DNA of 64,000 nt from NCBI RefSeq assembly GCF_014648075.1, contig NZ_BMQK01000014.1:62001-126000 (forward strand), in the 5' to 3' direction. The DNA comes from Streptomyces ruber. GTDB taxonomy: Bacteria; Actinomycetota; Actinomycetes; Streptomycetales; Streptomycetaceae. Below the pieces are notes generated by a model. That model searched no databases. It was given only the letters and a program-made list of their open reading frames with translations, and was not told where the DNA came from. The translations under genes were made by a program, and so were the position numbers. Positions 34,339 through 42,586 of this stretch are shown one piece after another; positions within the stretch are counted from its first letter, which is position 1, and each line of letters opens with the position of its first letter.

Positions 34339-34674
34339 TCACCCGACGAGGTGAGAAAGGCGGAGAGGGAGCAACCGGCCCGCCGGACGGCGGCCGTCCT
34401 CGAAGAGCCCGCCCACGACGGGCAGGGAGCTGAGGCCGCCGTCCCCGGCGTGGTTGAGGGAACCGAAGGGGGGCAGGGTGGGGAGCACGCCACCGAAGGG
34501 GTTGACGAGCACGCCGACGACGGGCAGCGAGCTGAAGATCCCGGCGTCGGCCTCCACGGTCCTCGTGCGCTCCCCCGCCGTCCCGGGCCCGGTGGCCGCG
34601 TGGGCGGTGCCGGGCAGGGTGAGGGCCGCGCCGAGGACGGTGAGCACCGCGAGTACGCGCTTGGTGTCGTTCAT
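34339..34674 (-). CDS. Small secreted protein with an internal SSLPVVG repeat
   Basis: 111 aa. Clear signal peptide (MNDTKRVLAVLTVLGAALTLPGTAHA). The mature part contains SSLPVVG twice (GIFSSLPVVGVLVNPFGG and GGLSSLPVVGGLFEDG) and the ribosome binding site is weak. I do not recognise the family; short repeats of this type occur in several Streptomyces secreted proteins of unknown function. Confidence 0.6.
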   Translation of the reverse strand: MNDTKRVLAVLTVLGAALTLPGTAHAATGPGTAGERTRTVEADAGIFSSLPVVGVLVNPFGGVLPTLPPFGSLNHAGDGGLSSLPVVGGLFEDGRRPAGRLLPLRLSHLVG

Positions 34675-34905
34675 GTGTGAGGAACGCCCCCGCGGCAGCC
34701 GCGGTTACTGGCGACGCGCCCACGTGAGTGATCGGGCGGGACGCCCTCGGCGAGACCCTCGGGGAGGTCGTGAGGGGGATCGTTTCGTCGTCCACGTTCG
34801 GGTGACGGCGCGGCTATGCGGGAGGAGGGGTGGGCAGCTGTGCAGCGATTCGGAAGCCAATCCTCCGGGACCTGCTCCCGGGGCGTACAGACACAGGAGA
34901 GTTCC

Positions 34906-35103
34906 ATGCGCCGTATCGTCGCCGTCGTCTTCGGGGTCGCCGTGCTCGTGGGGGCCGCGGCCCCGTCAGCCGGTGCGGTCCCGGACCCCGCGACGGCCAT
35001 TTCCTGCCTGACCGGAAGCGCGGGCGAGCTGACGGGCCTCATCGATCCCGCCGCCCCCGGACTGCCCGCCGAGCTCCCCGGCGTGGCCTGCCTCGCCCCC
35101 TGA
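34906..35103 (+). CDS. Small secreted protein of unknown function
   Basis: 65 aa from ATG 34906 with ACAGGAGAG just upstream. Signal peptide MRRIVAVVFGVAVLVGAAAPSAGA, then a short mature part with two cysteines (ISCLTGS, VACLAP) that could form a disulfide. Followed by a terminator at 35128-35164. Family unknown. Confidence 0.62.
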   Translation: MRRIVAVVFGVAVLVGAAAPSAGAVPDPATAISCLTGSAGELTGLIDPAAPGLPAELPGVACLAP

Positions 35104-35127
35104 TCCGACGCGGTCGGCGGGCTCATC

Positions 35128-35164
35128 GGGCCGGCGGGGCGACGACCGCTTGCCCCGCCGGCCC
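35128..35164. terminator. Bidirectional hairpin terminator
   Basis: 13-bp stem GGGCCGGCGGGGC (35128-35140) / GCCCCGCCGGCCC (35152-35164) between the convergent small secreted protein gene and the penicillin-binding protein gene. Confidence 0.78.
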
Positions 35165-35227
35165 GAGCCACGGGTGCCGGCACGTCGGGGCGCCGCCCCT
35201 CCCGGCCGGGACCTCCGCCGGGCCGAC

Positions 35228-35263
35228 GGCTCACGACGGATCAGCGGCTCACGACGGATCAGC
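35228..35263. repeat. 18-bp tandem duplication across the PBP stop codon
   Basis: GGCTCACGACGGATCAGC occurs twice head to tail (35228-35245, 35246-35263). The right copy contains the PBP stop; the left copy repeats the last codons and stop beyond it. Confidence 0.85.
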
Positions 35264-36922
35264 GGGCACGCTCCTCAGCAGCGCGCGGACGACGGGACCG
35301 GCCGACGCGGCGCCGCTGACGCCCTGCTCGACGACGCAGGCGACGGCGACGTCGCCGCGATGGGCGACGAGCCAGCCGTTGTCGGGGACGCCCTCCGCGA
35401 CCTCGGCCGTCCCGGTCTTGGCGCCGATGTCGCCGGGCAGACCCGTGAGGACGCTCGCCGTGCCCTCGGTGACCGTGTCGCGCATCATCTCCCGCAACTG
35501 CCCGGCCACCGTGCCGGGGAGGGCGGTGGTCCTCGTCGTGTCCTCGTCGCCCGGGGTGAGCGAGGGTCGGCGGAAGGTCCCGGTGACCGCGGTCGCGGTC
35601 ACGGACGCCATGATCAGCGGGCTGACCAGCACCCGGCCCTGACCGATCATGGAGGCGGCCTTCTCCGTCCCGTCCCTGGGCACGGGGACCGAACCGTCGT
35701 ACGACGGGACGCCGACGTGCCACGCCTGGCCGAGGCCGAAGTACCGCTCCGCCACCTCGCCCAGCTCCCCGTCGCCGAGCCTGTCGTGCAGGCCGACGAA
35801 GGCCGTGTTGCACGACTCGGCGAAGGCCTCGCGGAAGGTGGCGCCGGGGTGCTCGGACCGCCCCGCGTTCTCGAACCGCTTGCCGACGGTGCGGAACCTC
35901 GGGCAGCCCACCACGTCGTCCGGCGCCACGGCGCCCTTCAGCAGCAGCGCGGCGCTGGTGACGATCTTGAAGGTGGAGCCGGGCGCGTAGCTGCCGGACA
36001 CGGCCCGGTCGAACCCGCCGGCCGGGGAGTTCGCCACGGCCAGGATCTCCCCGTCGGCCACCCGCAGGGCGACGACCGCGGCGTTCTTCCCCTCGGCTCC
36101 GACGTCGAGGGCCTCCTCGGCGGCCGTCTGCCAGGCCGGGTCGATCGTGGTGGTGACCGGCTCGTCGCCGGGGCGGTGCCCCTCCTGCCCGAAGGTGACC
36201 TCCGTCCCGGTGACCTCGCCGGTGACCCGGTCGATCCGCCGGATCGCGCCCCGCGGGCCGACGCCGGCCGCGGCGGAGAGCCGGACCAGCAGCGGACGCA
36301 GCGAGGGGTGTCCGTCGCCGGACAGCGGCTCCCCCTCCCGGTCGGTGATCTCGGCGAGCGGGGCGTCCTCGCGCTCCAGACGGAACTTCTGCGCCGTGCT
36401 CAGCCCCGGGTGGACGAGGGACGGCCGCCAGTCCACCTTCCAGCCGCCGCCCTCCTGCTCGCGCAGGGGCAGCCCGGACTCGTACGTCCAGGTGCCCAGG
36501 CCCCCGACGGGCATCTTCGCGGTGAAGGGGACGAACACCTCGCCGCGCCCGCCGGCCTCGTCGTCGCCGCCCGCCGTGCCGAAGGCGGCGGTGCCCGGGG
36601 TGAGGGCCGGGTCGCCGATGTCCAGGCCCTCCGTGAAGCCGCGCAGGACCCGTTCCGCCTCCGTGGGGTCCGACGTGAGCGCCGCCGCCTCGGGGAGGCG
36701 GCCCGCGGCCCACTCCCCGAGGAAGGCGCGTGCCCGGGCCGTCGCCGCGGGATCGGGCCCCGCGGGGCCGGGGGCGAAGGGCCCCGGCCCCACGGCGTAC
36801 GTCACGCCCGCGGCGACGGCGAGCACGACTCCCGCCGCGACGGCCGCACGGGCCCTCCCGCCGGGCCGGCGGCGCCCGGCCCGCCCGGTGGGGGGAAGGG
36901 GTGGACGGTACGTGTGCGTCAT
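35249..36922 (-). CDS. Penicillin-binding protein (class B transpeptidase with MecA-type N-terminal domain)
   Basis: 557 aa from ATG 36922 (GAGGA upstream). One N-terminal membrane anchor (about 24-44), an NTF2-like MecA_N domain (about 58-165), a dimerisation region, and a transpeptidase domain with SxxK (GSTFKIVTSA), SxN (ESCNTAF) and KTG (AKTGTAEV). Class B PBPs of this layout include MecA/PBP2a-like low-affinity enzymes. It lies 50 bp downstream of the beta-lactamase gene on the same strand, so it may be co-transcribed and act in beta-lactam tolerance. Confidence 0.9.
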   Translation of the reverse strand: MTHTYRPPLPPTGRAGRRRPGGRARAAVAAGVVLAVAAGVTYAVGPGPFAPGPAGPDPAATARARAFLGEWAAGRLPEAAALTSDPTEAERVLRGFTEGLDIGDPALTPGTAAFGTAGGDDEAGGRGEVFVPFTAKMPVGGLGTWTYESGLPLREQEGGGWKVDWRPSLVHPGLSTAQKFRLEREDAPLAEITDREGEPLSGDGHPSLRPLLVRLSAAAGVGPRGAIRRIDRVTGEVTGTEVTFGQEGHRPGDEPVTTTIDPAWQTAAEEALDVGAEGKNAAVVALRVADGEILAVANSPAGGFDRAVSGSYAPGSTFKIVTSAALLLKGAVAPDDVVGCPRFRTVGKRFENAGRSEHPGATFREAFAESCNTAFVGLHDRLGDGELGEVAERYFGLGQAWHVGVPSYDGSVPVPRDGTEKAASMIGQGRVLVSPLIMASVTATAVTGTFRRPSLTPGDEDTTRTTALPGTVAGQLREMMRDTVTEGTASVLTGLPGDIGAKTGTAEVAEGVPDNGWLVAHRGDVAVACVVEQGVSGAASAGPVVRALLRSVPADPS

Positions 36923-36972
36923 GGTGTGTCCTCGGTACCCTCGGTGCGGCAGTCGTCGCCGGGCGCGCGGTC

Positions 36973-37938
36973 CTACGTCAAGGCGTCCGCGACCACGGAC
37001 GCGGCCTCGGCGATCAGGGCGTTGTCGTACTCGGCGTCCTCCTCCCCGCGGTTCGACATGACGGACACCACGATGGGCTCGGTACCGGTCGGCCACACCA
37101 CGGCGATGTCGTTGCGCGTCCCGTAGGTGCCCCCGGCGCCGGTCTTGTCCCCGACGACCCAGTCACCGGGCACGCCCGCCCGGACGAGTTCGTCCCCGGT
37201 GGTGTTGTTCCGCAGCCAGTCGGTGAGCTGCGCGCGTTCGTCCTTCCCGAGGACGTCGCCGAGCACGAAGGCGCGGAGGTCCTCGGCGAACGCGCGCGGC
37301 GTGGTCGTGTCGCGGGTCCGTCCCGGGACCCAGTCGTTCAGTTCCGGCTCCTCGCTCTCCATCTGCGTCACGTCGTCCCCCAGCTCCTCGAGCACGGCGT
37401 CCAGCCCCGCGGGGCCGCCGAGTGCGTCGAACAGCAGGTTGGCCGCGGTGTTGTCGCTGTACCGGACGGCCGCGTCGCACAGTTCCCGCAGCGTCATCCC
37501 GGTGTCGACGTGCTTCTCGGTGACGGGCGAGTACTCGGCGAGGTCCTCCTCGGAGTACCTGATCACCTCGTCCATGCCCGCCAGGGAGTACTCGCGCAGC
37601 ACGGCCCCCGCCGCGAGCGCCTTGAAGGTGGAGGCGTAGGCGAACCGTTCGTCACCGTTGTGGCTGACCTCCTGCCCGGTACCGGTGTGGATCGCGTAGA
37701 CGCCGAGCCGTGCGTCGAACTTCCGCTCCAGTTCCGCCAGTTCCGCCAGCTCCGCCAGCTCCGCCGGTTCCGCCGGTTCCGCCGGTTCCCGGGTGGCCGA
37801 GGAGGTCGCCCCGGGTGCCGGGGCGCCGGTCGTGACGTGGGCCGGTGTGCCGCCCTGGCCGCAGGCGGTGAGCGCCCCGGCGGTGACGAGCGGGGCCAGC
37901 AGGGCCGCGGCGAACCGCCGCGCGCGTGTTGTGAGCAT
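36973..37938 (-). CDS. blaL: Class A beta-lactamase, lipoprotein
   Basis: 321 aa from ATG 37938 (GGAGGCAC upstream). Signal with lipobox LTAC (Cys26), then a low-complexity PAEPAEPAELAELAELAEL linker. Catalytic Ser103 in ASTFK (S70xxK73), SDN in YSDNTAA, the omega loop EPELN (E166) and KTGAGGTYG (K234TG) are complete, so the enzyme should be active. Divergent from a LysR gene and a BlaB-like gene, the arrangement described for Streptomyces cacaoi blaL-blaA-blaB; symbol given by that analogy. Confidence 0.93.
   Translation of the reverse strand: MLTTRARRFAAALLAPLVTAGALTACGQGGTPAHVTTGAPAPGATSSATREPAEPAEPAELAELAELAELERKFDARLGVYAIHTGTGQEVSHNGDERFAYASTFKALAAGAVLREYSLAGMDEVIRYSEEDLAEYSPVTEKHVDTGMTLRELCDAAVRYSDNTAANLLFDALGGPAGLDAVLEELGDDVTQMESEEPELNDWVPGRTRDTTTPRAFAEDLRAFVLGDVLGKDERAQLTDWLRNNTTGDELVRAGVPGDWVVGDKTGAGGTYGTRNDIAVVWPTGTEPIVVSVMSNRGEEDAEYDNALIAEAASVVADALT
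37737..37790. repeat. Nine-bp tandem repeats encoding the P-A-E / L-A-E linker of the beta-lactamase
   Basis: Seven or so copies of (G/C)TTCCGCC or CTCCGCCA-type 9-mers; the encoded linker alternates PAE and LAE triplets. Length could vary by slippage without changing frame. Confidence 0.75.
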
Positions 37939-38126
37939 GGTCAGTGCCTCCGGACGGGCCCCGGGCAGCCCGAGGGGCGGCACGGGGCCGGATCGTGTGG
38001 TCCCGCCCACCCTGATGCCAGCACTGTCATACGGTCCAATACGCTGAGGTCCGTCTGCATGCGGTTCTGGCATAGTGCCTGGTGCGGGGGGGGGGGGGCA
38101 GGAGCAGGGGCGGAGGACGGGGGACC
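37939..38126. promoter_or_regulatory. Divergent beta-lactamase/LysR control region
   Basis: 188 bp between the starts of blaL and blaA-like genes. Holds a short dyad GGCATAGTGCC near 38069-38079 and related GCCAGCACTG near 38017-38026, which might be LysR-type half sites, and a run of 13 G at 38086-38098. No -10/-35 pair can be assigned firmly. Confidence 0.5.
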
Positions 38127-39047
38127 GTGGATCTGGTGGCGGCGTGCCGGGCGTTCGTCAGCGTCAGCGAGCGCGGCAGCTTCACCGTCGGCGCGGCCGC
38201 CGCGGGGATGTCCCAGCCGGTGGCGAGCCGCCGGGTCGCCGCGCTCGAACAGCGGCTGGGCGAGCAGCTCTTCGAACGGACGTCGCGGCGGGCCGTGCTC
38301 ACCCCCTTCGGCCGCGAGATGCTCCCGGCGGCCCGCCGCCTGGTGCTGGCTGCCGAGGTGCTGGAGCAGGACGCCGGCTCCGCCCGGCGGAGGCCGTGGC
38401 GGCTCGCCGTGCCGGACATCTGCTCCCCGTACGACCTCGCCCGGCTCGTCGCCGAGGCGAAGGAGCACGGGATCGTCCTCGACCTGCGCGTCGTCGGGAC
38501 ACCGGCGCGGCGGTCCGAACTCGTCCGGTCGGAGCAGGTGCGCGCCGCCCTGCTCGCCGTACCCCCGGACGAGGCGACGTGGTCGGTGCCGCTCGGACTG
38601 GCCGGCGCCCGGGACCCGGGGGTGAGACGCCTGTACGTCGAGACGCTGCGGGTGGGCCGGACGGACCGCGCGTCGTCCGGACGGGGGCGCCGGATCTGGA
38701 TCCAGCCGGAGGACGACGTGCCGCACATCCGTGACCCGCTGACCCGGCTGCGCGACGCGGTGGGGCTCCGGCCGTCGCAGCTCGTGGTCGCACCCGACCT
38801 CATGACCGCGGCGGCGGAGGCACTCTCCTCGGACGACGTGCTGCTGTGCTCGCCGGCCCAGGCGGCCGGACTCGCCCTGCACTGGCGCCCGGTGGGCGAG
38901 ATCGCCCCCGTACGGGGGTACGCCCTGGACGCCGCCGCGGCCGGCGACCCGCAGCGCATCCGGGAGCGCCTGGGCGAGGCCGTGGCCCGCTGCCTCGGCG
39001 CCGGCCCGGACCCGGTGCCGTACCGGGTGAGCGGAGCACGGGTGTGA
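38127..39047 (+). CDS. blaA: LysR-family transcriptional activator, BlaA-like
   Basis: 306 aa from GTG 38127 (GGAGGACGGGGG upstream). The winged HTH is at the N terminus (LVAACRAFVSVSERGSFTVGAAAAGMSQPVASRRVAALEQRLGEQLFERTSRRAVLTPFG), followed by an effector domain. Its stop overlaps the GTG of the BlaB-like gene (GTGA). In S. cacaoi the BlaA LysR protein and BlaB together activate the divergent beta-lactamase gene; the same gene order is seen here, so that role is inferred. Confidence 0.88.
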   Translation: MDLVAACRAFVSVSERGSFTVGAAAAGMSQPVASRRVAALEQRLGEQLFERTSRRAVLTPFGREMLPAARRLVLAAEVLEQDAGSARRRPWRLAVPDICSPYDLARLVAEAKEHGIVLDLRVVGTPARRSELVRSEQVRAALLAVPPDEATWSVPLGLAGARDPGVRRLYVETLRVGRTDRASSGRGRRIWIQPEDDVPHIRDPLTRLRDAVGLRPSQLVVAPDLMTAAAEALSSDDVLLCSPAQAAGLALHWRPVGEIAPVRGYALDAAAAGDPQRIRERLGEAVARCLGAGPDPVPYRVSGARV

Positions 39048-39949
39048 GGACCGAGGCACTCCTGCGCGAGCTGCGCCGGCAGCTGGAGGACGGCGGCCTG
39101 CACGCGAGTCTCCTCGTCCGGGACCTGCACACGGGGGAGGAGCTGGGCATCGACCCCGATCTGCGGCTGCCCTCCGCGTCCCTGGTCAAGGTCCCCCTCG
39201 CGCTGGCGACGGCGGAACGCATCCGGCGGGGCGAACTCGACGGCGCGGACCTGCTCGACGTCGAGCCCGGCCGGATCACCACCCCCGGCCCCACCGGCAT
39301 CAGCCGGTTCCGGCACCCCGTCCGCATCGCGATCGACGACCTGCTCTACCTCAGCACCAGTCTGAGCGACCAGGCGGCCGCCGACGCGCTGTTCGCCCTC
39401 ACCCCGCCCGCCCGGGTCGCCGGCATGCTCGCCGAACTCGGCATACGCGGCATCTCGGTCCGGCACACCGTCGAGGAACTGAGCGACACCCCCGTGGAGC
39501 GCTTCGACCCCGACCAGGTGCACCTCGCCCACGCCCTCGCCATCGACGCGGGCACGAGCGGCCGCGGGCACCGGGTGCCGCAGCTCGACGTCTCCCGTGC
39601 CAGCAGCGGCAGCGCCCGCTCCTACACGGATCTGCTCCAGGCCCTGTGGACACCGTCGGCGGTCCACCCGGAGACGGCCGCCCGCGTACGCACCCTCATG
39701 GCGAACAACGTGCTGCGCCACCGGCTCGCCCCCGACTTCACCTCCGACGCCTCCACCTGGTCCTCAAAGACCGGCACCCTTCTCAATCTGCGCCACGAGG
39801 TGGGTGTCGTCGAGCACGCCGACGGCCAGTCCTTCGCGGTCGCGGTCCTCACCGAGTCCCGCGTGCCCGCCGCCGCGCAGCCCGGCGCGGAGGCCCTGAT
39901 GGCGCAGGTCGCCCGGGCGCTGCGCGACCACCTCCGGCAGCTCCGGTGA
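39044..39949 (+). CDS. blaB: BlaB-like serine beta-lactamase-fold regulatory protein
   Basis: 301 aa from GTG 39044. It has the penicilloyl-serine enzyme motifs SxxK (SASLVKV), SDQ in place of SDN (STSLSDQAA) and KTG (SSKTGTLL), but no signal peptide and no class A omega loop EPELN. It therefore looks like a cytoplasmic beta-lactamase-fold protein, matching BlaB of S. cacaoi, which is needed for beta-lactamase induction. Probably a sensor or partner of the LysR activator rather than an enzyme that protects the cell. Confidence 0.83.
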   Translation: MRTEALLRELRRQLEDGGLHASLLVRDLHTGEELGIDPDLRLPSASLVKVPLALATAERIRRGELDGADLLDVEPGRITTPGPTGISRFRHPVRIAIDDLLYLSTSLSDQAAADALFALTPPARVAGMLAELGIRGISVRHTVEELSDTPVERFDPDQVHLAHALAIDAGTSGRGHRVPQLDVSRASSGSARSYTDLLQALWTPSAVHPETAARVRTLMANNVLRHRLAPDFTSDASTWSSKTGTLLNLRHEVGVVEHADGQSFAVAVLTESRVPAAAQPGAEALMAQVARALRDHLRQLR

Positions 39950-40083
39950 CGTGGCCCGTTCACCCGGGCCGCCGAATTCGGCGTGGCCGGAGCCGCGCCA
40001 CGACGTCCGGGCCGCGGACCCAAGGAAAGATCGTCTCGCTGTGCCCCGACACACCCGCACCCCAGAGAGAGCGAGACGCCGCC

Positions 40084-41121
40084 ATGCGGGCAACGTATCT
40101 GTACGAAGCCGGTGACGTGCGCGTCGAGGACGCGCCGGACCCGGTCGTCGAGCAGCCCACCGACGCGGTCGTGCGCGTGGTGCGTGCCTGCGTGTGCGGC
40201 AGCGACCTGCACCCGTACCACACCATGGCCGCCGCCGACGGACCCGCGCCGATGGGACACGAGTTCCTCGGCGTGGTCGAGGAGCTCGGTCCGGAGGTGT
40301 CCGGTCTGAGCCGCGGCGACCTGGTGGTCTCCCCGTTCTCCTACGCGGACAACACCTGTGAGTACTGCCGGGAGGGCCTGCACACCTCCTGTCCGCGAGG
40401 CGGCTTCTTCAACAGCGCCGGCGTCGGGGGCGGTCAGGCGGAGGCCATCCGGGTCCCGCAGGCCCAGGGCACCCTGGTGAAGCTGCCCGTCGGCGAGGAC
40501 TCCGAGCTGCTGCCGGGGCTGCTGACCCTGGCCGACGTGTACGGCACCGGCTACCACGCCGCGCACATGGCGCGCGTCCGCCCCGGCCACACGGTGACCG
40601 TCATCGGCGACGGCGCCGTCGGCCTGCTCGCCGTGCTGTCCGCGAGACAACTGGGCGCCGAACAGATCATCCTGATGGGCCGCCACAGGAACCGCACGGA
40701 CCTGGGCCGCTTCTTCGGCGCCACCGACGTCGTGCCCGAGCGGGGTGAGGAGGGCATCGCGAAGGTCCGTGAGCTGACCGGCGGCCACGGCACCCGCGCG
40801 GTGCTGGAGGCCGTGGGCCACATGCCCGCGTACGAGATGGCCGTCGGCGCCGTCCGCGCCGGTGGCGTGATCAGCCGGGTGGGCGTGCCGCAGTACGAGG
40901 CCGCCCCGGTCGGCTTCGGCAGCCTGTTCGGCCCGAACGTCACGCTGACCGGCGGCCCGGCGCCGGTGCGCGCCTACATCGAGCAGCTGCTGCCCGCCGT
41001 CCTGGACGGCACCGTCGAGCCCGGGCGCGTGTTCGACCGCACGGTCTCGCTGGAGGAGGTGCCGGACGCCTACCGGGCGATGGACCGGCGCGAGGCGCTC
41101 AAGGTCCTCGTCGTCCCCTGA
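40084..41121 (+). CDS. Zinc-dependent alcohol dehydrogenase (MDR family)
   Basis: 345 aa. Catalytic zinc ligands Cys and His-Glu in CVCGSDLHPY and GHEFLG, structural zinc site CEYCREGLHTSC (only three Cys spaced as CxxC...C), NAD(P)-binding VIGDGAVGLLAV. Substrate unknown. Convergent with the TetR gene downstream, separated by 48 bp. Start ATG 40084 is preceded by GAGAGAGCGAG. Confidence 0.88.
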   Translation: MRATYLYEAGDVRVEDAPDPVVEQPTDAVVRVVRACVCGSDLHPYHTMAAADGPAPMGHEFLGVVEELGPEVSGLSRGDLVVSPFSYADNTCEYCREGLHTSCPRGGFFNSAGVGGGQAEAIRVPQAQGTLVKLPVGEDSELLPGLLTLADVYGTGYHAAHMARVRPGHTVTVIGDGAVGLLAVLSARQLGAEQIILMGRHRNRTDLGRFFGATDVVPERGEEGIAKVRELTGGHGTRAVLEAVGHMPAYEMAVGAVRAGGVISRVGVPQYEAAPVGFGSLFGPNVTLTGGPAPVRAYIEQLLPAVLDGTVEPGRVFDRTVSLEEVPDAYRAMDRREALKVLVVP

Positions 41122-41169
41122 CCCGGCCCGGCCACCGCCCCGGGCGGTCCCGGAGCGGCGGCCGCGGCG

Positions 41170-41982
41170 TCAGTCGCACACGGCGCACCCGCACTTCCTG
41201 CACCCGCACGCATCGCCGGCGGGACCGGGACCCGCGCCGTCGTCCAGCAGCGGTCCGAGGCCGGCGGTCAGGTGCTGGTGCAGGGTGGCCTCGCTGGCGA
41301 CGCTGAGGGCCGGGGTCCGGAAGGCCCTGCGCATCAGGCTGGTGCCCAGCATCCAGGCGGCGACCAGTTCCGCGCGTACCTCCGCGTCGGGTCCGTCGAG
41401 ACGCTGCGCGAAGCGGTCGGAGAACACCTGGGCCACCTCGTCGCGGAACCGCCGCAGGCCCTCCTCGCGGCTGGGGGAGCGGAGCACCGCCAGCACCGGG
41501 TGCGGGATCTCCTCGTCCGGCGGCCCGCTGGTGACGAAGTCGCACACCCAGGCGGCGACCTCGTCCAGCGGGGTCTCCAGCAGCGGTTCGAACATGGCGG
41601 TCCTGGAGGACACCGCGTCGAACAACGCCTCCTTCGAGCCGAAATAGCGGTAGACCAGAGCGGCGTCCACCCCGGCGTCCCGGGCGATGTCCCGGATGCT
41701 CGTGCCGTCGTAGCCGTACTTGCCGAACCGCTGCCTGGCCGCAGCCAGCAGGGCGCTGCGGGTGCCGGACGCACTGCGCTTGCCGCTCGCGGACCGGCCC
41801 GGTCCGGTTCCCCCGCCGGGTGCCCGTACGGCCTCGCCGCCCGGGGCGGCCGCCGCGGAGGGTATCGCCCCCAGCGTGCCCGTGCAGTCCGAGGCGGGCT
41901 CCACCGTGCCGCGCGCACCGGCCGCCCGCGGGGTGGGCCGCCGTCCCGCGCCGGGCTCCCCTTGCGCTCTCGATCCGCTCAT
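41170..41982 (-). CDS. TetR-family regulator with a Cys-rich C-terminal tail
   Basis: 270 aa from ATG 41982 (GAGGTG upstream). A long disordered N terminus (about 70 residues, rich in Gly/Ala/Arg) precedes the HTH (ALLAAARQRFGKYGYDGTSIRDIARDAGVDAALVYRYFGSKEALF). A C-terminal ligand domain ends with CGCRKCGCAVCD, five cysteines in 12 residues, which could bind metal or sense redox. The target is unknown; the gene is convergent with an alcohol dehydrogenase. Confidence 0.85.
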   Translation of the reverse strand: MSGSRAQGEPGAGRRPTPRAAGARGTVEPASDCTGTLGAIPSAAAAPGGEAVRAPGGGTGPGRSASGKRSASGTRSALLAAARQRFGKYGYDGTSIRDIARDAGVDAALVYRYFGSKEALFDAVSSRTAMFEPLLETPLDEVAAWVCDFVTSGPPDEEIPHPVLAVLRSPSREEGLRRFRDEVAQVFSDRFAQRLDGPDAEVRAELVAAWMLGTSLMRRAFRTPALSVASEATLHQHLTAGLGPLLDDGAGPGPAGDACGCRKCGCAVCD

Positions 41983-42130
41983 CTGCCGCACCTCTGCCTC
42001 ACATAGACGCCAGCGGGACAGGACAAAATACTCGTTGTTGCACAAGTCTGGAAGTCATCGGTCGTTGTCATCAGTCGTTGACTTCCTTGTCCGCCACGAA
42101 CCTACAGTCTGCCTCGTGTCCGGCCGTCTT

Positions 42131-42153
42131 CGAGGATCAGAGGTGGATCCTCG
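42131..42153. promoter_or_regulatory. Hairpin enclosing the ribosome binding site of the ugd remnant
   Basis: CGAGGATC (42131-42138) and GATCCTCG (42146-42153) pair around AGAGGTG, which would be the ribosome binding site for GTG 42153. Confidence 0.55.
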
Positions 42154-42424
42154 TGTCCAGCACCCGAGTCGTCGTCATAGGAACCGGTTACGCGGGTCTG
42201 ATCATTGGGGCCCGCCTTTCCTCCCTCGGGCACCGCGTGATGTGCGCGGACACCGGCACCGGCAAGGTGGAACGGCTCCGCCGGGGCGAGGTCGGCATCC
42301 TGGAACCGGAGCTGCGCCGGAACTCGTGCGCGAGGGACTGGACTCCGGGCGGCTGGCCCTCTCGGGGGAGGGGCATCGTGGCCGCGGTGCGCGACCTGGC
42401 GGAGCCGGCGGAGTCGCCGTCTGA
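42153..42424 (+). pseudogene. Frameshifted, truncated UDP-glucose 6-dehydrogenase remnant
   Basis: From GTG 42153 the reading VVVIGTGYAGLIIGARLSSLGHRVMCADTGTGKVERLRRGEVGILEPEL is the family's N-terminal Rossmann region. The following conserved segment ELVREGLDSGRLALS appears only in another frame, so a frameshift lies near 42310-42325, and homology stops by 42380. Only about 80 of the expected 430 codons remain. GTGYAG (usually GTGYVG) and the lost downstream domains confirm decay. The strain has another family member, itself short, at 27266-28183. Confidence 0.85.
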
Positions 42425-42552
42425 GCGACGGGGCCCTTCCCGCACCGCGCGTTCCGCCCCCGCGGCGCGCGGGTCAGGGGAGCGGCCCCGCAGTTTCCCC
42501 GTCGGTCGGCGGGGTTAAACACCTGTTCGCCGCGATGTTGCCAAATCATTTT

Positions 42553-42583
42553 TGCAGAGCGTGCACTTTTGCATAGCATGCAC
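42553..42583. promoter_or_regulatory. TGCA-array operator at the TetR/MFS gene
   Basis: TGCA occurs four times with spacers of 5, 4 and 5 bases (42553, 42562, 42570, 42579), part of two imperfect 17-bp direct repeats beginning TTTTGCA and ending TGCAC. The array overlaps the possible starts of the TetR gene, so it is a good candidate for autoregulation. Confidence 0.7.
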
Positions 42584-42586
42584 CTC

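Noticed and set aside
36973..37938. Assigning the BlaI/M56 pair at 9669-10997 to this beta-lactamase
   Set aside because: The beta-lactamase has its own divergent LysR/BlaB genes and no TCTACA dyad upstream.
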